Assembly: GCA_037441225.1 (NCBI GenBank)
Contig: JBBISU010000024.1
Coordinates: 1 to 39,914, forward strand
Direction of reading: 5' to 3'
Length of the DNA: 39,914 nt
Source of the DNA: JBBFMJ01 sp037441225
GTDB taxonomy: Bacteria > Acidobacteriota > Thermoanaerobaculia > UBA2201
Shown here: positions 22,652 to 31,892 of the stretch, piece by piece
Layout of the letters: each line of letters begins with the position of its first letter
How positions within the stretch are numbered: position 1 is the first letter of the stretch
Program-made: the position numbers and the translations under genes
The notes under the pieces: model-generated
What the model was told of the DNA's origin: nothing
Databases searched by the model: none
What the model saw: the letters and a program-made list of their open reading frames with translations, nothing else

Positions 22652-24710
22652 GAAAAAGAAAAATCTAAAAATATTAGGGGTTTTATTAGCCCTTCTTTCT
22701 TTGTCCTTCATTTTTGCTTATATTTTTATACTTAGAAAAGAAGGTTTTGAAAAATTTTTTACTAAAAACCAAACATTTCTTTTATTTTTATGGTATTTAA
22801 ATATATTATTTATAATTATTCTTCTTTTCATAATTATAAGGCAATTTATAAAACTTATTCTTGAAAGAAAGGAAAAACAATTAGGTTTTAGATTAAGAAC
22901 AAAGCTCGTTTTATCCCTTATGGCTCTTGTTTTAATACCTATTATATTTTTATTTATCTTTGCAATGGATTTAATAGTTCAAGCAAATCAAATTCCAGAA
23001 GATCTTCCTCAAATTTTTTCAAGTATAGAAAATATTATTGAAGATTGGGATAAAAAAGAAATTGAAGAACTTCTAAATTTTTCAAAAAAACTCTCTTCTT
23101 TCTTTTTAAAAAGCAATGAAAAGATTTGGTTTAAAGAAGGACAAAAGTATTGTTCGGAGGGAAATATAAGTTTTTTTCAAATTTATCAAGGAAAAGATTT
23201 TGTTTTTTCAATAAATTGCAAAGCAATAAAAAAAATAGATACTTGTTCTTCTGATTTTTTAAATGAAATAAAAGAAAAAGGAAATAGTTTCCTCTGGAAA
23301 AAAGAAAGTGGAAAATGGATTTTAAGGGTTGGAACCCTTTTATCAAAAGAAAATGTTAATTATGAAATTATTGTAGGAAAGGTTTATCCTGAAGAAATTG
23401 GTGAAGGAAGGGAAAAATTTTTGCTTGGTTCTCAAAGGTTAAAAGAAATTTCTTATCAAAAAAAGAATTTAGATTTAACAAGAATTTTGATTTTTCTTTT
23501 ATTAACTTTATCAGTTGCTTTTGCAGGGATCTGGTTAGGTGCTTATCTTTCAAGGTATTTTACATCCCCCTTATCCCAAGTCCTTGAAGGAACAAGGGAA
23601 GTAGCAAAAGGTAATTTGGATATAAAACTTCCGGCAACAAATATGGAAGAATGGGATTTGTTATTTAAATATTTCAACTTTATGGTTCAGGAACTTAAAA
23701 ATTATAGAACTTTGCTGGCAGAAGAAAGGGAATATTTGAAGACATTGGTTGAAAACCTTACCTTAGGTGTATTAAATGTTAGAATGGATGGATCTATATT
23801 AACTATAAATAAAAGAGGAAAAGAATTATTAGATATAAAAGAAGAAGAGGAAAACCTCTTTAAAAAATTAGAGGAGGAATTTTTGCCCATTTCTTTATGG
23901 CTTAAAGAATCTTTAAAAAATAATAAATATTCTTCTCAAATTTTTGAAATAAAAGCAAATACTTTCTGCCTTTCTGCAAGTTTTATTCCTTTTTCTCCAA
24001 ATAGTTTTCTTTTGATCTTTGAAGATGTAACAGAATTTATAAGGGCACAAAGAATTGGCACCTGGAAAGAAGCAGCACAAAAAATTGCCCATGAAATCAA
24101 AAATCCTTTGACCCCAATCCAGCTTTTTTCAGAACACATAAAAAACAGAATAGAGAAAGAAAATTTTGAAAGGGAAGAATTGCTTTCTTCAATCAATACA
24201 ATTTTGGATGAAGTAAATCATTTAAAAATTATGGTTGATTCATTTTCTCAATATGCAAGGATGCCTCTCCCTCAGCCAAGAAAAATAGATTTGAAAGATT
24301 TATTTTATCAATTAAAAGAGATTTATGATAACCTTCATCCAAAATTAAAAATGGAAGTGGAAATAAAAGAAGATTTTCCAGAAATTGAAGCAGATAAAGA
24401 ACTTTTAAGGAGAGCATTGGTAAATTTAATTGACAATGCATCGGAAGCAATGAAATTTGAAGGAAGAGTTTTATTAAAAGCAGAGATAAAAGAAAATAAT
24501 TTATTGATTTATGTAATTGATGAAGGTCCTGGCATTCCAGAAAAAATAAAAGAAAATATTTTCAAACCATATGTCTCAACTAAGGGAAGGGGATCTGGGA
24601 TGGGTTTATCCATAGTTGATAGGATAATAAGAGATCACAAAGGAAAAATAACTTTTGAAGAAAACCATCCAAAAGGCACAAAATTTATAATTTCAATCCC
24701 TTATTTTTAA
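22644..24710 (+). CDS. NtrY-like sensor histidine kinase
   Basis: 688 residues. Three N-terminal membrane helices (about 8-30, 42-65 and 90-112) and a fourth near 278-300 enclose a roughly 160-residue sensor domain. A HAMP segment follows (SPLSQVLEGTREVAKGNLDI), a PAS-like domain (about 365-465), then HisKA with the phospho-accepting His483 in KIAHEIKNPLTPIQL, and HATPase boxes DNASEAM, DEGPGIPE and GRGSGMGLSIV. The LTP after KNP is typical of the NtrY/NtrB class. No NtrX-type response regulator is in the window; the next gene is on the other strand. Confidence 0.93.
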   Translation: MNEKKKNLKILGVLLALLSLSFIFAYIFILRKEGFEKFFTKNQTFLLFLWYLNILFIIILLFIIIRQFIKLILERKEKQLGFRLRTKLVLSLMALVLIPIIFLFIFAMDLIVQANQIPEDLPQIFSSIENIIEDWDKKEIEELLNFSKKLSSFFLKSNEKIWFKEGQKYCSEGNISFFQIYQGKDFVFSINCKAIKKIDTCSSDFLNEIKEKGNSFLWKKESGKWILRVGTLLSKENVNYEIIVGKVYPEEIGEGREKFLLGSQRLKEISYQKKNLDLTRILIFLLLTLSVAFAGIWLGAYLSRYFTSPLSQVLEGTREVAKGNLDIKLPATNMEEWDLLFKYFNFMVQELKNYRTLLAEEREYLKTLVENLTLGVLNVRMDGSILTINKRGKELLDIKEEEENLFKKLEEEFLPISLWLKESLKNNKYSSQIFEIKANTFCLSASFIPFSPNSFLLIFEDVTEFIRAQRIGTWKEAAQKIAHEIKNPLTPIQLFSEHIKNRIEKENFEREELLSSINTILDEVNHLKIMVDSFSQYARMPLPQPRKIDLKDLFYQLKEIYDNLHPKLKMEVEIKEDFPEIEADKELLRRALVNLIDNASEAMKFEGRVLLKAEIKENNLLIYVIDEGPGIPEKIKENIFKPYVSTKGRGSGMGLSIVDRIIRDHKGKITFEENHPKGTKFIISIPYF

Positions 24711-24798
24711 TACCAAAATCTTAAATTAATTTTTGCACAAAATTCCCATCTCATTTAAAAGATAATTTTTTTAAATAAAAGTTTCAAAAAAATCTAAA

Positions 24799-25005
24799 TT
24801 ATTCCTTTTTTTCTTCCTCCTTGTGAGTATGGCAACAACCACCTGTTAAGAAATGCAAGGTCAAAGAAATAAGCCAAAATGCAACAGCACCACGCCAGTA
24901 GCCTTGAGGAGAAAGGATAAAATATGTCTTTGCAAGAACAAGGATAACACCAATGAGCAAGGAAAGGACACCTAAAAAGAATAAAACCCAAATTAAAGTT
25001 TTCAT
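24799..25005 (-). CDS. Small two-helix membrane protein with Cys-His tail
   Basis: 68 residues. I do not recognise the family. Two hydrophobic helices (residues about 3-25 and 39-54) are separated by SPQGYWRG, and the C-terminus reads GGCCHTHKEEEKKE, in which two Cys and two His are clustered and could bind a metal. Support for a real gene: a strong Shine-Dalgarno site (aaaggaggt) 3 bases before the ATG and a good promoter upstream. A longer frame starting at 25036 is out of register with these signals. Confidence 0.75.
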   Translation of the reverse strand: MKTLIWVLFFLGVLSLLIGVILVLAKTYFILSPQGYWRGAVAFWLISLTLHFLTGGCCHTHKEEEKKE

Positions 25006-25024
25006 ATAACCTCCTTTCGCCTCT

Positions 25025-25052
25025 ATTATACCACAAAAAAGTGATAGGTCAA
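25025..25052 (-). promoter_or_regulatory. Sigma-70 promoter of the small membrane protein
   Basis: Minus strand: TTGACC (25052-25047), 16 bases, TATAAT (25030-25025), followed by a leader of about 13-15 bases containing the Shine-Dalgarno site. Confidence 0.7.
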
Positions 25053-25130
25053 ACTTGTAAAACCTAAATGTTTAGATTCCAATAATATAGCTTATTTTCT
25101 CCTTAAAATTTACTTTTCATTTTGCAAAAC

Positions 25131-26078
25131 TTAAGGTTTAGATTCATAAATATTTGCCATTTGTTTTAATATTCTAATTCTATTCCAAATTGGTGGATGG
25201 GTTGAAAAAAGATCAAAAAGCTTTCCTTCTTTTTTGTTTACTGCCCTATTTAAAGGATCAGCAATAAAAAGATGAGCAGTTCCTTTTGTTGCCTTATCTA
25301 CAGTTTTGTCATAATGATTTGCGATCTTTTCCAGAGCAGAAGCCAATGCAAGAGGATTTCTTGTAAACTGGGCTGAGGCGGCATCTGCCATATATTCCCT
25401 TGCTCTTGATATAGCCATTGCTATGAGGCGTGCAATTATTGGAGATATTATTATTAAAATTAAAACAATTATAATTAAAATGCCACTACCTTTCCCCCTC
25501 TTTTTTCCTCTAATTGAACCCCCATAAAAAAGATACCTTCTCCCCCAATCTGATAACAAAACAATAACTCCAAAGAGGGCAGAGACAATTGTCATTGTCA
25601 AAATATCTCTGTTTTTAATATGCCCAACTTCATGAGCAATGACACCTTGTAGTTCTTCCCTTGACATTGTATCCAAAAGCCCTGTTGTTACAGCAACAGA
25701 AGAATGTGCCTCATCCCTCCCTGTTGCAAAGGCATTTGGTGATGTTTCTTCTATGATATATCCTTTTGGAACTGGTATACCAGAGGCAATTGACATCTCT
25801 TGCAAAATATTTAAAAATTGCTTTTCTTTTAAAATCTCTGGCTTTGGTTTCCTTGCAGAAAGAGAAAAAAGGACTATTTTATCTCCATTATAATAAGAAA
25901 TAAGTGATTGGATTGAAGCAAATAGAAAAGCAATTAAAGTTAAAATTGGAAATTTTGCATCTAAATAAAGTAAATCAAAGCCAAAACCTAAAATTGTGAT
26001 TAAAATTATGAAAAGAAAAATTAAAAAAATTGTCTTTTTCTTATTTCTCCTTTGTTGCTCAAAAAAATCAATCTTCAT
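25131..26078 (-). CDS. htpX: Protease HtpX homolog (M48 metalloprotease)
   Basis: 315 residues. A membrane-bound zinc protease of envelope quality control. Two N-terminal helices (about 16-35 and 44-62), the zinc motif HEVGH at residues 149-153, then two further helices and the third zinc ligand in ARAREYMADAASA-type context (SRAREYMADAASA). FSTHPPIWNRI near the C-terminus is typical of HtpX. It begins one base after the lemA stop codon; lemA-htpX is a widespread pair. No sign of truncation. Confidence 0.94.
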   Translation of the reverse strand: MKIDFFEQQRRNKKKTIFLIFLFIILITILGFGFDLLYLDAKFPILTLIAFLFASIQSLISYYNGDKIVLFSLSARKPKPEILKEKQFLNILQEMSIASGIPVPKGYIIEETSPNAFATGRDEAHSSVAVTTGLLDTMSREELQGVIAHEVGHIKNRDILTMTIVSALFGVIVLLSDWGRRYLFYGGSIRGKKRGKGSGILIIIVLILIIISPIIARLIAMAISRAREYMADAASAQFTRNPLALASALEKIANHYDKTVDKATKGTAHLFIADPLNRAVNKKEGKLFDLFSTHPPIWNRIRILKQMANIYESKP

Positions 26079-26079
26079 C

Positions 26080-26637
26080 CTAAATTTTCAAATCAACCTT
26101 TGGGACTGCCTTTTCTTCTTCTGGTACCTCAAAGAAATCTTTCTTTGTAAACTGAAAAATATTTGCAATTATATTTGATGGAAAAACCTGTATTTTTGTA
26201 TTATAAAACATTACTGAATCATTGTAGTGTTGTCTTGAAAAAGCAATTTGATTTTCTGTTGTTGTAAGTTCTTCTTGCAATGCCAAAACATTTTGATTTG
26301 CTTTTAAATCAGGATAGTTTTCAAAAAGTGCAAAAAGGGATTTTAAAGCACCTGTAAGCTCTCCTTCTGCTTTTGCTTTATCAGGCACAGAAGTGACTGA
26401 AACTGCCTTTGCCCTTGCTTCCAGTACTTTTGTCAATGTCTCTTGTTCATACTTCATATAACCTTTAACTGCTTCAATTAAATTTGGAATTAAATCATGC
26501 CTTCTTTTTAATTGAACATCAATTTGTGACCAAGCATTTTCCACTTGAACCCTTAATTTAATGAGACCATTATAAATTCCAATAATATAAAGGATAAGCA
26601 AAACTAAAATTACTAATAAAACCAAAAGAAATGACAT
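26080..26637 (-). CDS. lemA: LemA family protein
   Basis: 185 residues from the ATG at 26637, preceded by an aggaggt site; the longer frame from 26652 would place that site inside the gene. A single N-terminal membrane helix (LLVLLVILVLLILYIIGIY) is followed by the family core: NGLIKLRVQVENAWSQIDVQ, KRRHDLIPNLIEAVKGYMKYE, then ENYPDLKANQNVLALQEEL and ENQIAFSRQHYNDSVMFYN. LemA proteins are helical, face the cell exterior and are functionally obscure, but are often paired with HtpX. Confidence 0.94.
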   Translation of the reverse strand: MSFLLVLLVILVLLILYIIGIYNGLIKLRVQVENAWSQIDVQLKRRHDLIPNLIEAVKGYMKYEQETLTKVLEARAKAVSVTSVPDKAKAEGELTGALKSLFALFENYPDLKANQNVLALQEELTTTENQIAFSRQHYNDSVMFYNTKIQVFPSNIIANIFQFTKKDFFEVPEEEKAVPKVDLKI

Positions 26638-26664
26638 ATAACCTCCTAACATTTATTTAATTAA

Positions 26665-26693
26665 ATATTACCTTTTTTAAAAAAAATTGTCAA
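26665..26693 (-). promoter_or_regulatory. Sigma-70 promoter of lemA-htpX
   Basis: Minus strand: TTGACA (26693-26688), 17 bases of T- and A-tracts, TAATAT (26670-26665), then a leader of about 20 bases with the aggaggt site. Confidence 0.7.
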
Positions 26694-26711
26694 ATCAGTT
26701 TCTTTTAAAAT

Positions 26712-28193
26712 CTAAGAATTATATTTATTTTTAAAAACCCTTCTGAAATGATAGCCATAAATTGCAAAAGTAAAAGCAAGAGGGAGTTTTTTAGGAGATT
26801 TTATTAAAAATTCAAATATGAATTTCCAGAAAGAACTTCTTCCCTTTTCTTTAATTCCAAGAACCCAGATTGATTTAAGGACTGCTTTAATGTAATAAGG
26901 GCGATAAGGGGAATTTTTTAAAGGTTTATAATTTTTTAAGAATTCTTTTACCCTTTTATAATATACTTTTGGTGAATAAATTTTATTTATTAAATTTTTA
27001 TACCCCTTTATTAAGCTTTTATAATCCATCTTTGTAATGAAGTTTGTAGAAAAATCAGTATTATCGCCAGAAATATCTTTAATCAATCTCTTTTCATTTT
27101 TCAATTTTTGATAAAGTCTTGTTCCTTTTGGAGCATTTAAAATCCCAATCATTGCAGTTACAATTTTACTCTTTTCAATAAATTCTTTTATTGAATTAAA
27201 GATAGAATGGTTGTCTGAGTCAAAGCCAATTATAAAACCAGCCATTACTTCTAATCCAAAGGATTGGATTTTGCGAACAGAAGAAACAAGATCTCTGCCA
27301 CTATTTTTAAATTTATTGCATTCTTTCAAACTTTCTTCATTTGGTGATTCAATACCAACAAAAACAGAATTAAAGCCAGCCAATACCATAAGTCTCATCA
27401 ATTCTTCATCATCAGCCAAATCAATAGATGCCTGTGTATAAAATGTAAAAGGGTATTTTTTTTCTTCCATCCAATCAATTATTGCAGGCAGAACTTCATT
27501 TTTTAAAACTTTTTTATTTCCAATAAAATTATCATCTACAAAAAATACTGAGCCCCTAAAACCTAATTTATATAAGTTTTCTAATTCTTTAATTATTTGT
27601 TCCACTTTTTTCGTTCTGAATTTCCTTCCAAAAAGAGTTGTTATATCACAAAAATCACAATTAAAAGGGCAACCTCTTGAATACTGGATATCCATAGACA
27701 TATATTTTTTCATATCAATTAATTCAATTGAGGGTATTGGGGTTTTTTCTAAATCTGCAAATTCCTTTGTAGTATATAGATGTTTTGGGCAGCCATTTTT
27801 TAAATCCTCTAAAAATTTTGGAAGAGTTATTTCACCTTCATTTAATACTAAATAATCAACTTCATCAAACTCTTCATAATCAGTTGTAAAAAGTGGACCC
27901 CCTGCAACAATTTTGATACCTTTCTTTTTAATCTTTTGAATTACCTCCTTTGCTGATTCCCTTTGAACTGACATAGCACTTATAAAAACCAAGTCAACAC
28001 CTTTGAGATCTTTCTCCTTTAATTTTTGAACATTTAAATCAATTAGATTTTTTTCCCATTCTTCTGGAAGGATTGAAGCAATTGCAAGCAAACCCAAAGG
28101 AGGATCAGTTGCTTTCTTTGAAGCAAATTTTAAAGCATATTTAAAACTCCAAAAGGTTTCTGGATATTTTGGGTATATTAAAAGAACTTTCAC
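26712..28193 (-). CDS. B12-binding domain radical SAM protein (DUF4070 type)
   Basis: 493 residues, GTG start preceded by aaaggag. An N-terminal cobalamin-binding-like Rossmann domain (residues 1-140; KVLLIYPKYPETFWSFK, then DPPLGLLAIASILP) is followed by the radical SAM core with the cluster cysteines C175, C179 and C182 (RGCPFNCDFCDIT). DDNFIGNKK and GIESPNEESLKE fit the family, and the C-terminus looks like DUF4070. Such enzymes carry out methylations or other radical reactions on unknown substrates; no neighbouring pathway indicates which one. Confidence 0.9.
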   Translation of the reverse strand: MKVLLIYPKYPETFWSFKYALKFASKKATDPPLGLLAIASILPEEWEKNLIDLNVQKLKEKDLKGVDLVFISAMSVQRESAKEVIQKIKKKGIKIVAGGPLFTTDYEEFDEVDYLVLNEGEITLPKFLEDLKNGCPKHLYTTKEFADLEKTPIPSIELIDMKKYMSMDIQYSRGCPFNCDFCDITTLFGRKFRTKKVEQIIKELENLYKLGFRGSVFFVDDNFIGNKKVLKNEVLPAIIDWMEEKKYPFTFYTQASIDLADDEELMRLMVLAGFNSVFVGIESPNEESLKECNKFKNSGRDLVSSVRKIQSFGLEVMAGFIIGFDSDNHSIFNSIKEFIEKSKIVTAMIGILNAPKGTRLYQKLKNEKRLIKDISGDNTDFSTNFITKMDYKSLIKGYKNLINKIYSPKVYYKRVKEFLKNYKPLKNSPYRPYYIKAVLKSIWVLGIKEKGRSSFWKFIFEFLIKSPKKLPLAFTFAIYGYHFRRVFKNKYNS

Positions 28194-28266
28194 TTTTTCT
28201 CCTTTTTTATTTTATCACATTTATTTAAACATATAAAGAATAAATTAAATTTCAAAAGGAAATAGT

Positions 28267-28302
28267 TTGAAAAATTTATTCAATTATGTTATTATACTGA
28301 CA
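28267..28302 (+). promoter_or_regulatory. Leaderless promoter of the coiled-coil gene
   Basis: TTGAAA (28267-28272), 17 bases, TATTAT (28290-28295), then 7 bases to the ATG at 28303, which would be the transcription start itself. A TTG start at 28267 would lie in the -35 box. Confidence 0.65.
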
Positions 28303-29748
28303 ATGAGCTTAGATATAATACAAAAGTACCATCAGAGATATTTGTTCTTATCTGACCAATTTAAGTCCCTCTGGACTTTAAATCAAACCCTGCAAGGAAT
28401 TTATAAACATATATTTAATCAAGAAGTTCCTTATAAGTTGGATTTTAGATCCTTATATAATCAAATAAGGGGTTTGCCACAGATGTTTACTGGTTACCCA
28501 AGTATGCAAATTGAGGCATATATAAAAAAATTAGAAGAGGAAATCCAAAAAGTTTTTCTTTTAGTTGAAGAAGCAGACACTAAGGTTTCTCCTTCAAGTT
28601 TTAGAAGATTTTTTGAAGCTTATAAAAATGAAGAAGAGGAAGATAAGTTAATTTTACAAATTATTAAATTTTACATTCATTTACAAAAGATAAATGATGA
28701 TATAAGGGATAAACTTGATTTCTTAATCACAAGGATTGCATCCCATTACAGCCCTTCTGAAGGTTGTTTTGTTTTAAAGGATAGGGAATATTTAAAAGAT
28801 TTATTTTATAAATTAATGGCAATTGGAAAGCTTCCACCAGTAGATAATAGGCAAAAGGAAGATTACCTTCATCTTTTACAAGAATTGAGAAAAGAAGTTA
28901 TTGAATGTAAAACTCTTGAGGATTTTGTTTTATCAGGAGTTTTAAAAGCCATAAGATCTTTAAAAAATAAAATGGATATTGCCTTCTTGCATCCAGATAT
29001 TTTAGTAAAAGTTGCAGAATTAAATGTAACTACAAAAAATAGATATATTGAAATATATAAGAGGGAAGAGGAAAATCTTTTGGAAGAGACAACTAAGATT
29101 AAATCCTTAAGACATCAATTTGAAGAAGGAGATTCAAAGATTCAAAAAGATTTGAAAAGAATTGAAGAAATTGAGCAAATGTTAGAAGAAGCAAAGGAAA
29201 AAGGTGATATTAAATTAGAAATATTATCTCAATACAAGAATGCAATTAAAAATGTCTTATCAAAATTGGAAACAGATTTTACCTTTGAAGCAATGCCAGT
29301 TCCTGAAGAACCAACAGTGGAGGCAGAACCAGAGATAGAAAGCGAAGAAGAAATTTTAAATAAAGTCCTCCAGCAAACAAACTTTAAAATTGAATCTTTT
29401 GAAAAAGAAGCTCTTCAGTCCTTTGAAGTTTTAAAGAATATTTCTTATTTAAAAGAACAAGAAAAACTTATGTTAAAAGGGCTTGCAATAAGATATGAAA
29501 TTGAAAAGTTTTTAGATAAATTAATTGCTGCATATAAAGGGGAGATTGAACTCCATCCCAATATTATTGAAAAAGTTAAAAAATTGATATCAAAAGGTGA
29601 ATCCCTTGAAAAGGATTTTCAATATGCCATTGAAGATTGCTTATTCCAAGGCAAAGAAAAGGAAGCAAATTTATATTTAAAAGGAAAATATCGTCTTTTA
29701 AGATCTTTATCAGGGATCTGGCTTCTTTTGGATAAAATTATTGGATAA
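28303..29748 (+). CDS. Predicted helical/coiled-coil protein of unknown function
   Basis: 481 residues, cytoplasmic, no membrane segment. I do not recognise it. It is almost wholly alpha-helical and highly charged. A clear coiled coil spans about residues 255-335 (RYIEIYKREEENLLEETTK; KRIEEIEQMLEEAKEKGD), followed by a Pro/Glu-rich hinge (PVPEEPTVEAEPEIESEEE) and another helical region to the end. The start at 28303 is chosen from the promoter geometry; the frame could also open from a TTG at 28267. It ends 5 bases from the convergent radical SAM gene. A structural or scaffolding role is possible but unsupported. Confidence 0.75.
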   Translation: MSLDIIQKYHQRYLFLSDQFKSLWTLNQTLQGIYKHIFNQEVPYKLDFRSLYNQIRGLPQMFTGYPSMQIEAYIKKLEEEIQKVFLLVEEADTKVSPSSFRRFFEAYKNEEEEDKLILQIIKFYIHLQKINDDIRDKLDFLITRIASHYSPSEGCFVLKDREYLKDLFYKLMAIGKLPPVDNRQKEDYLHLLQELRKEVIECKTLEDFVLSGVLKAIRSLKNKMDIAFLHPDILVKVAELNVTTKNRYIEIYKREEENLLEETTKIKSLRHQFEEGDSKIQKDLKRIEEIEQMLEEAKEKGDIKLEILSQYKNAIKNVLSKLETDFTFEAMPVPEEPTVEAEPEIESEEEILNKVLQQTNFKIESFEKEALQSFEVLKNISYLKEQEKLMLKGLAIRYEIEKFLDKLIAAYKGEIELHPNIIEKVKKLISKGESLEKDFQYAIEDCLFQGKEKEANLYLKGKYRLLRSLSGIWLLLDKIIG

Positions 29749-29753
29749 AACCT

Positions 29754-31883
29754 TTACCAAATTAAATTTTTTATTTTTTTTAAATTAAAATAATCTTTTA
29801 TTTTTAAATCCTTATGGCTCTTTAAAATCATTTTTTTATTCTTGTATTCAAATAATATACCTTTAAATTTATCTTTTTTTTCAACTTTTTCAACTTTAAC
29901 AACCATTATTCCTTCTGAAATTTCCTCTCCTTCAATTGAAATTTGATCAAAAAAATTAAAATAAATGATCTCTTCTAAACTTTCAACCCCAACAGGCAAT
30001 GAATTTTCCGCACTCATAATTGGATGGGGATTGTAACCAGAAGAAAAAGATATTGGATATTTTTTGGAGATTAAATAACTTGATATAAAATTCAAATAAT
30101 TTGTATAAGATAAAAATTTTGCCTTTCCAATTTTTGTAATATAAAACTTATAGGTTATCCTTTCTTTTTTTTCTTTATTTTCTTCTTTAAATAATTCAAA
30201 AGATACTTCCCTTTTTCTTTCTATTTTACAATTTTCCATACAATTAGCACATCCTTTTTGACAAGAAACAGTTATAATTCCTTCCTTTGCTCTTTCAAAT
30301 TCTCTTTCAAAGAAATCTTTATTAATGTCAAAATCAATAAAATGTTCCCAGGGGTTTTCACAAATTTTGCTTTCAGGTAAAATTGACAAGTATTCATCAA
30401 CTTTCACATATTCATCCCAGCAATCAAAAAAGTGTCCTTTTTTATACAATTCAATCAAGAAATCACTCAAACCCCTGCCACCTCTTGACAACCTTTCTTC
30501 TATAAAAGAAATCTTTGGATTTGTAAATTTTGCTTTAATTTTAAGTTTTTTCTTTAAAAAATTCTGTTTTTCATAAAGCTCACTTAAAGAAATCATTTTG
30601 TAATTCTGAAATGGTGTCCAGGGCTTAGGAACAAAATTTGAAATATTTAAAGAAATTGAAGGGAAACCAATTTTTTTTACTTCTTCAATCAAATAAATAA
30701 TTTCCTTTAAATCCTTTTCTTCTTCAAAGGGAAGCCCCAACATAAAATAAAATTTAACATTTTTCCATCCCAAATTTTTTGCTTTTATCAAGACTTTTAA
30801 AATTTCTTCATCCTTTATTGGTTTATTTATTTTTTTTCTTAAAGGTTCACTTGTTTCAGGTGCAAAAGTCAAAGAACTTTTTCTTATCTTTTGCAATATT
30901 TCAATCAAAGGGAAAGAGAGAGAATCAATTCTTAAAGAAGGCATTGAAATTGAAATATTATATTTTTTTAAATATTCAATCAAATTTTTACAAAAAGGAA
31001 AGATTGAAGATAAATCTGAAGAAGATAGAGACAAAAGTCCAACTTCTGTAAAACCAGAAAAAGGAGCATTTTTAATTAAAAATTTATAAATTTCTTCTAA
31101 ATTTGATTCCCTGTAAGGTCTATACCAGAAACCTGCTTGACAAAACCTGCAACCCCAAGGACATCCCTTCATAATTTCAATTGTAAATCTATTGTGGACA
31201 GATGGGAAGGATGGAACAATTGGTTTAAACAAAAACTGTTCCTTCAAATCCCTTAAAATTACCCTTTTTGTCTTTTCCTTTTTCAGGGGTGGAACTATAA
31301 GTCCTTCAATTTTTGATAACTCTTCTAATCTTTCAATTCTTTTTTCTTTTTCTTTAAAAACCTCTAAAATTTTGGGAAAAAGTATCTCACCATCACCAAT
31401 TGCAATAACATCAAAGATATCAAAAAGAGGAGCTGGATTTGACAAAGCCATCCCCCCTCCAACAATTATAGGGTCCTTATCACTTCTTTGTTCCCATTTT
31501 AAAGGTATCTTTGATAGTTCCAAAGCATAAATTACATTTGTAAAATGCATTGGTGTTGGTATAGTAAAGCAGATTAAAGGGAAACTTAAAGCAGGTTTTT
31601 GTGTTTCATTAGAGAGAAGAGGAATTGAATTATGAAGCATTTTTTCTTTTAAATCAAACCATGGCAAAAAAGCTCTTTCAACTTGGATATTATGAATTGA
31701 ATTTCCTAAAAAATAAAGTAGTTGGAAACCATAATGTGCCATTCCAATTTCATAAAGGTCTGGAAAGGTCAGCAAAACATTAACTAATGGTTTTTCTTTT
31801 ATTATAAATCCCTTCTCAGGTGAATAATACCTTTGTGGCTGGGAAATATCTTTTAATATTTCAAAATATTTTTCTCTGTACAT
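29754..31883 (-). CDS. Radical SAM protein (TIGR03960) fused to DUF2344 (TIGR03936)
   Basis: About 709 residues from the ATG at 31883 (MYREKYFEILKDI); starts at 31889 or TTG 31901 are possible. The N-terminal region FPDLYEIGMAHYGFQLLYF with VGGGMALSNPAPLFD and AIGDGE is typical of TIGR03960. The radical SAM cysteines are C241, C245 and C248 (MKGCPWGCRFCQAG). A Cys-rich linker (CQKGCANCMENC) leads into a C-terminal DUF2344 domain (KIGKAKFLSYTNYL, then SSGYNPHPIMS). In many bacteria these are adjacent separate genes near rng-rplU-rpmA; here they are one chain and those neighbours are absent. Biochemical function is not established. Confidence 0.88.
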   Translation of the reverse strand: MYREKYFEILKDISQPQRYYSPEKGFIIKEKPLVNVLLTFPDLYEIGMAHYGFQLLYFLGNSIHNIQVERAFLPWFDLKEKMLHNSIPLLSNETQKPALSFPLICFTIPTPMHFTNVIYALELSKIPLKWEQRSDKDPIIVGGGMALSNPAPLFDIFDVIAIGDGEILFPKILEVFKEKEKRIERLEELSKIEGLIVPPLKKEKTKRVILRDLKEQFLFKPIVPSFPSVHNRFTIEIMKGCPWGCRFCQAGFWYRPYRESNLEEIYKFLIKNAPFSGFTEVGLLSLSSSDLSSIFPFCKNLIEYLKKYNISISMPSLRIDSLSFPLIEILQKIRKSSLTFAPETSEPLRKKINKPIKDEEILKVLIKAKNLGWKNVKFYFMLGLPFEEEKDLKEIIYLIEEVKKIGFPSISLNISNFVPKPWTPFQNYKMISLSELYEKQNFLKKKLKIKAKFTNPKISFIEERLSRGGRGLSDFLIELYKKGHFFDCWDEYVKVDEYLSILPESKICENPWEHFIDFDINKDFFEREFERAKEGIITVSCQKGCANCMENCKIERKREVSFELFKEENKEKKERITYKFYITKIGKAKFLSYTNYLNFISSYLISKKYPISFSSGYNPHPIMSAENSLPVGVESLEEIIYFNFFDQISIEGEEISEGIMVVKVEKVEKKDKFKGILFEYKNKKMILKSHKDLKIKDYFNLKKIKNLIW

Positions 31884-31892
31884 TTCCATTAA

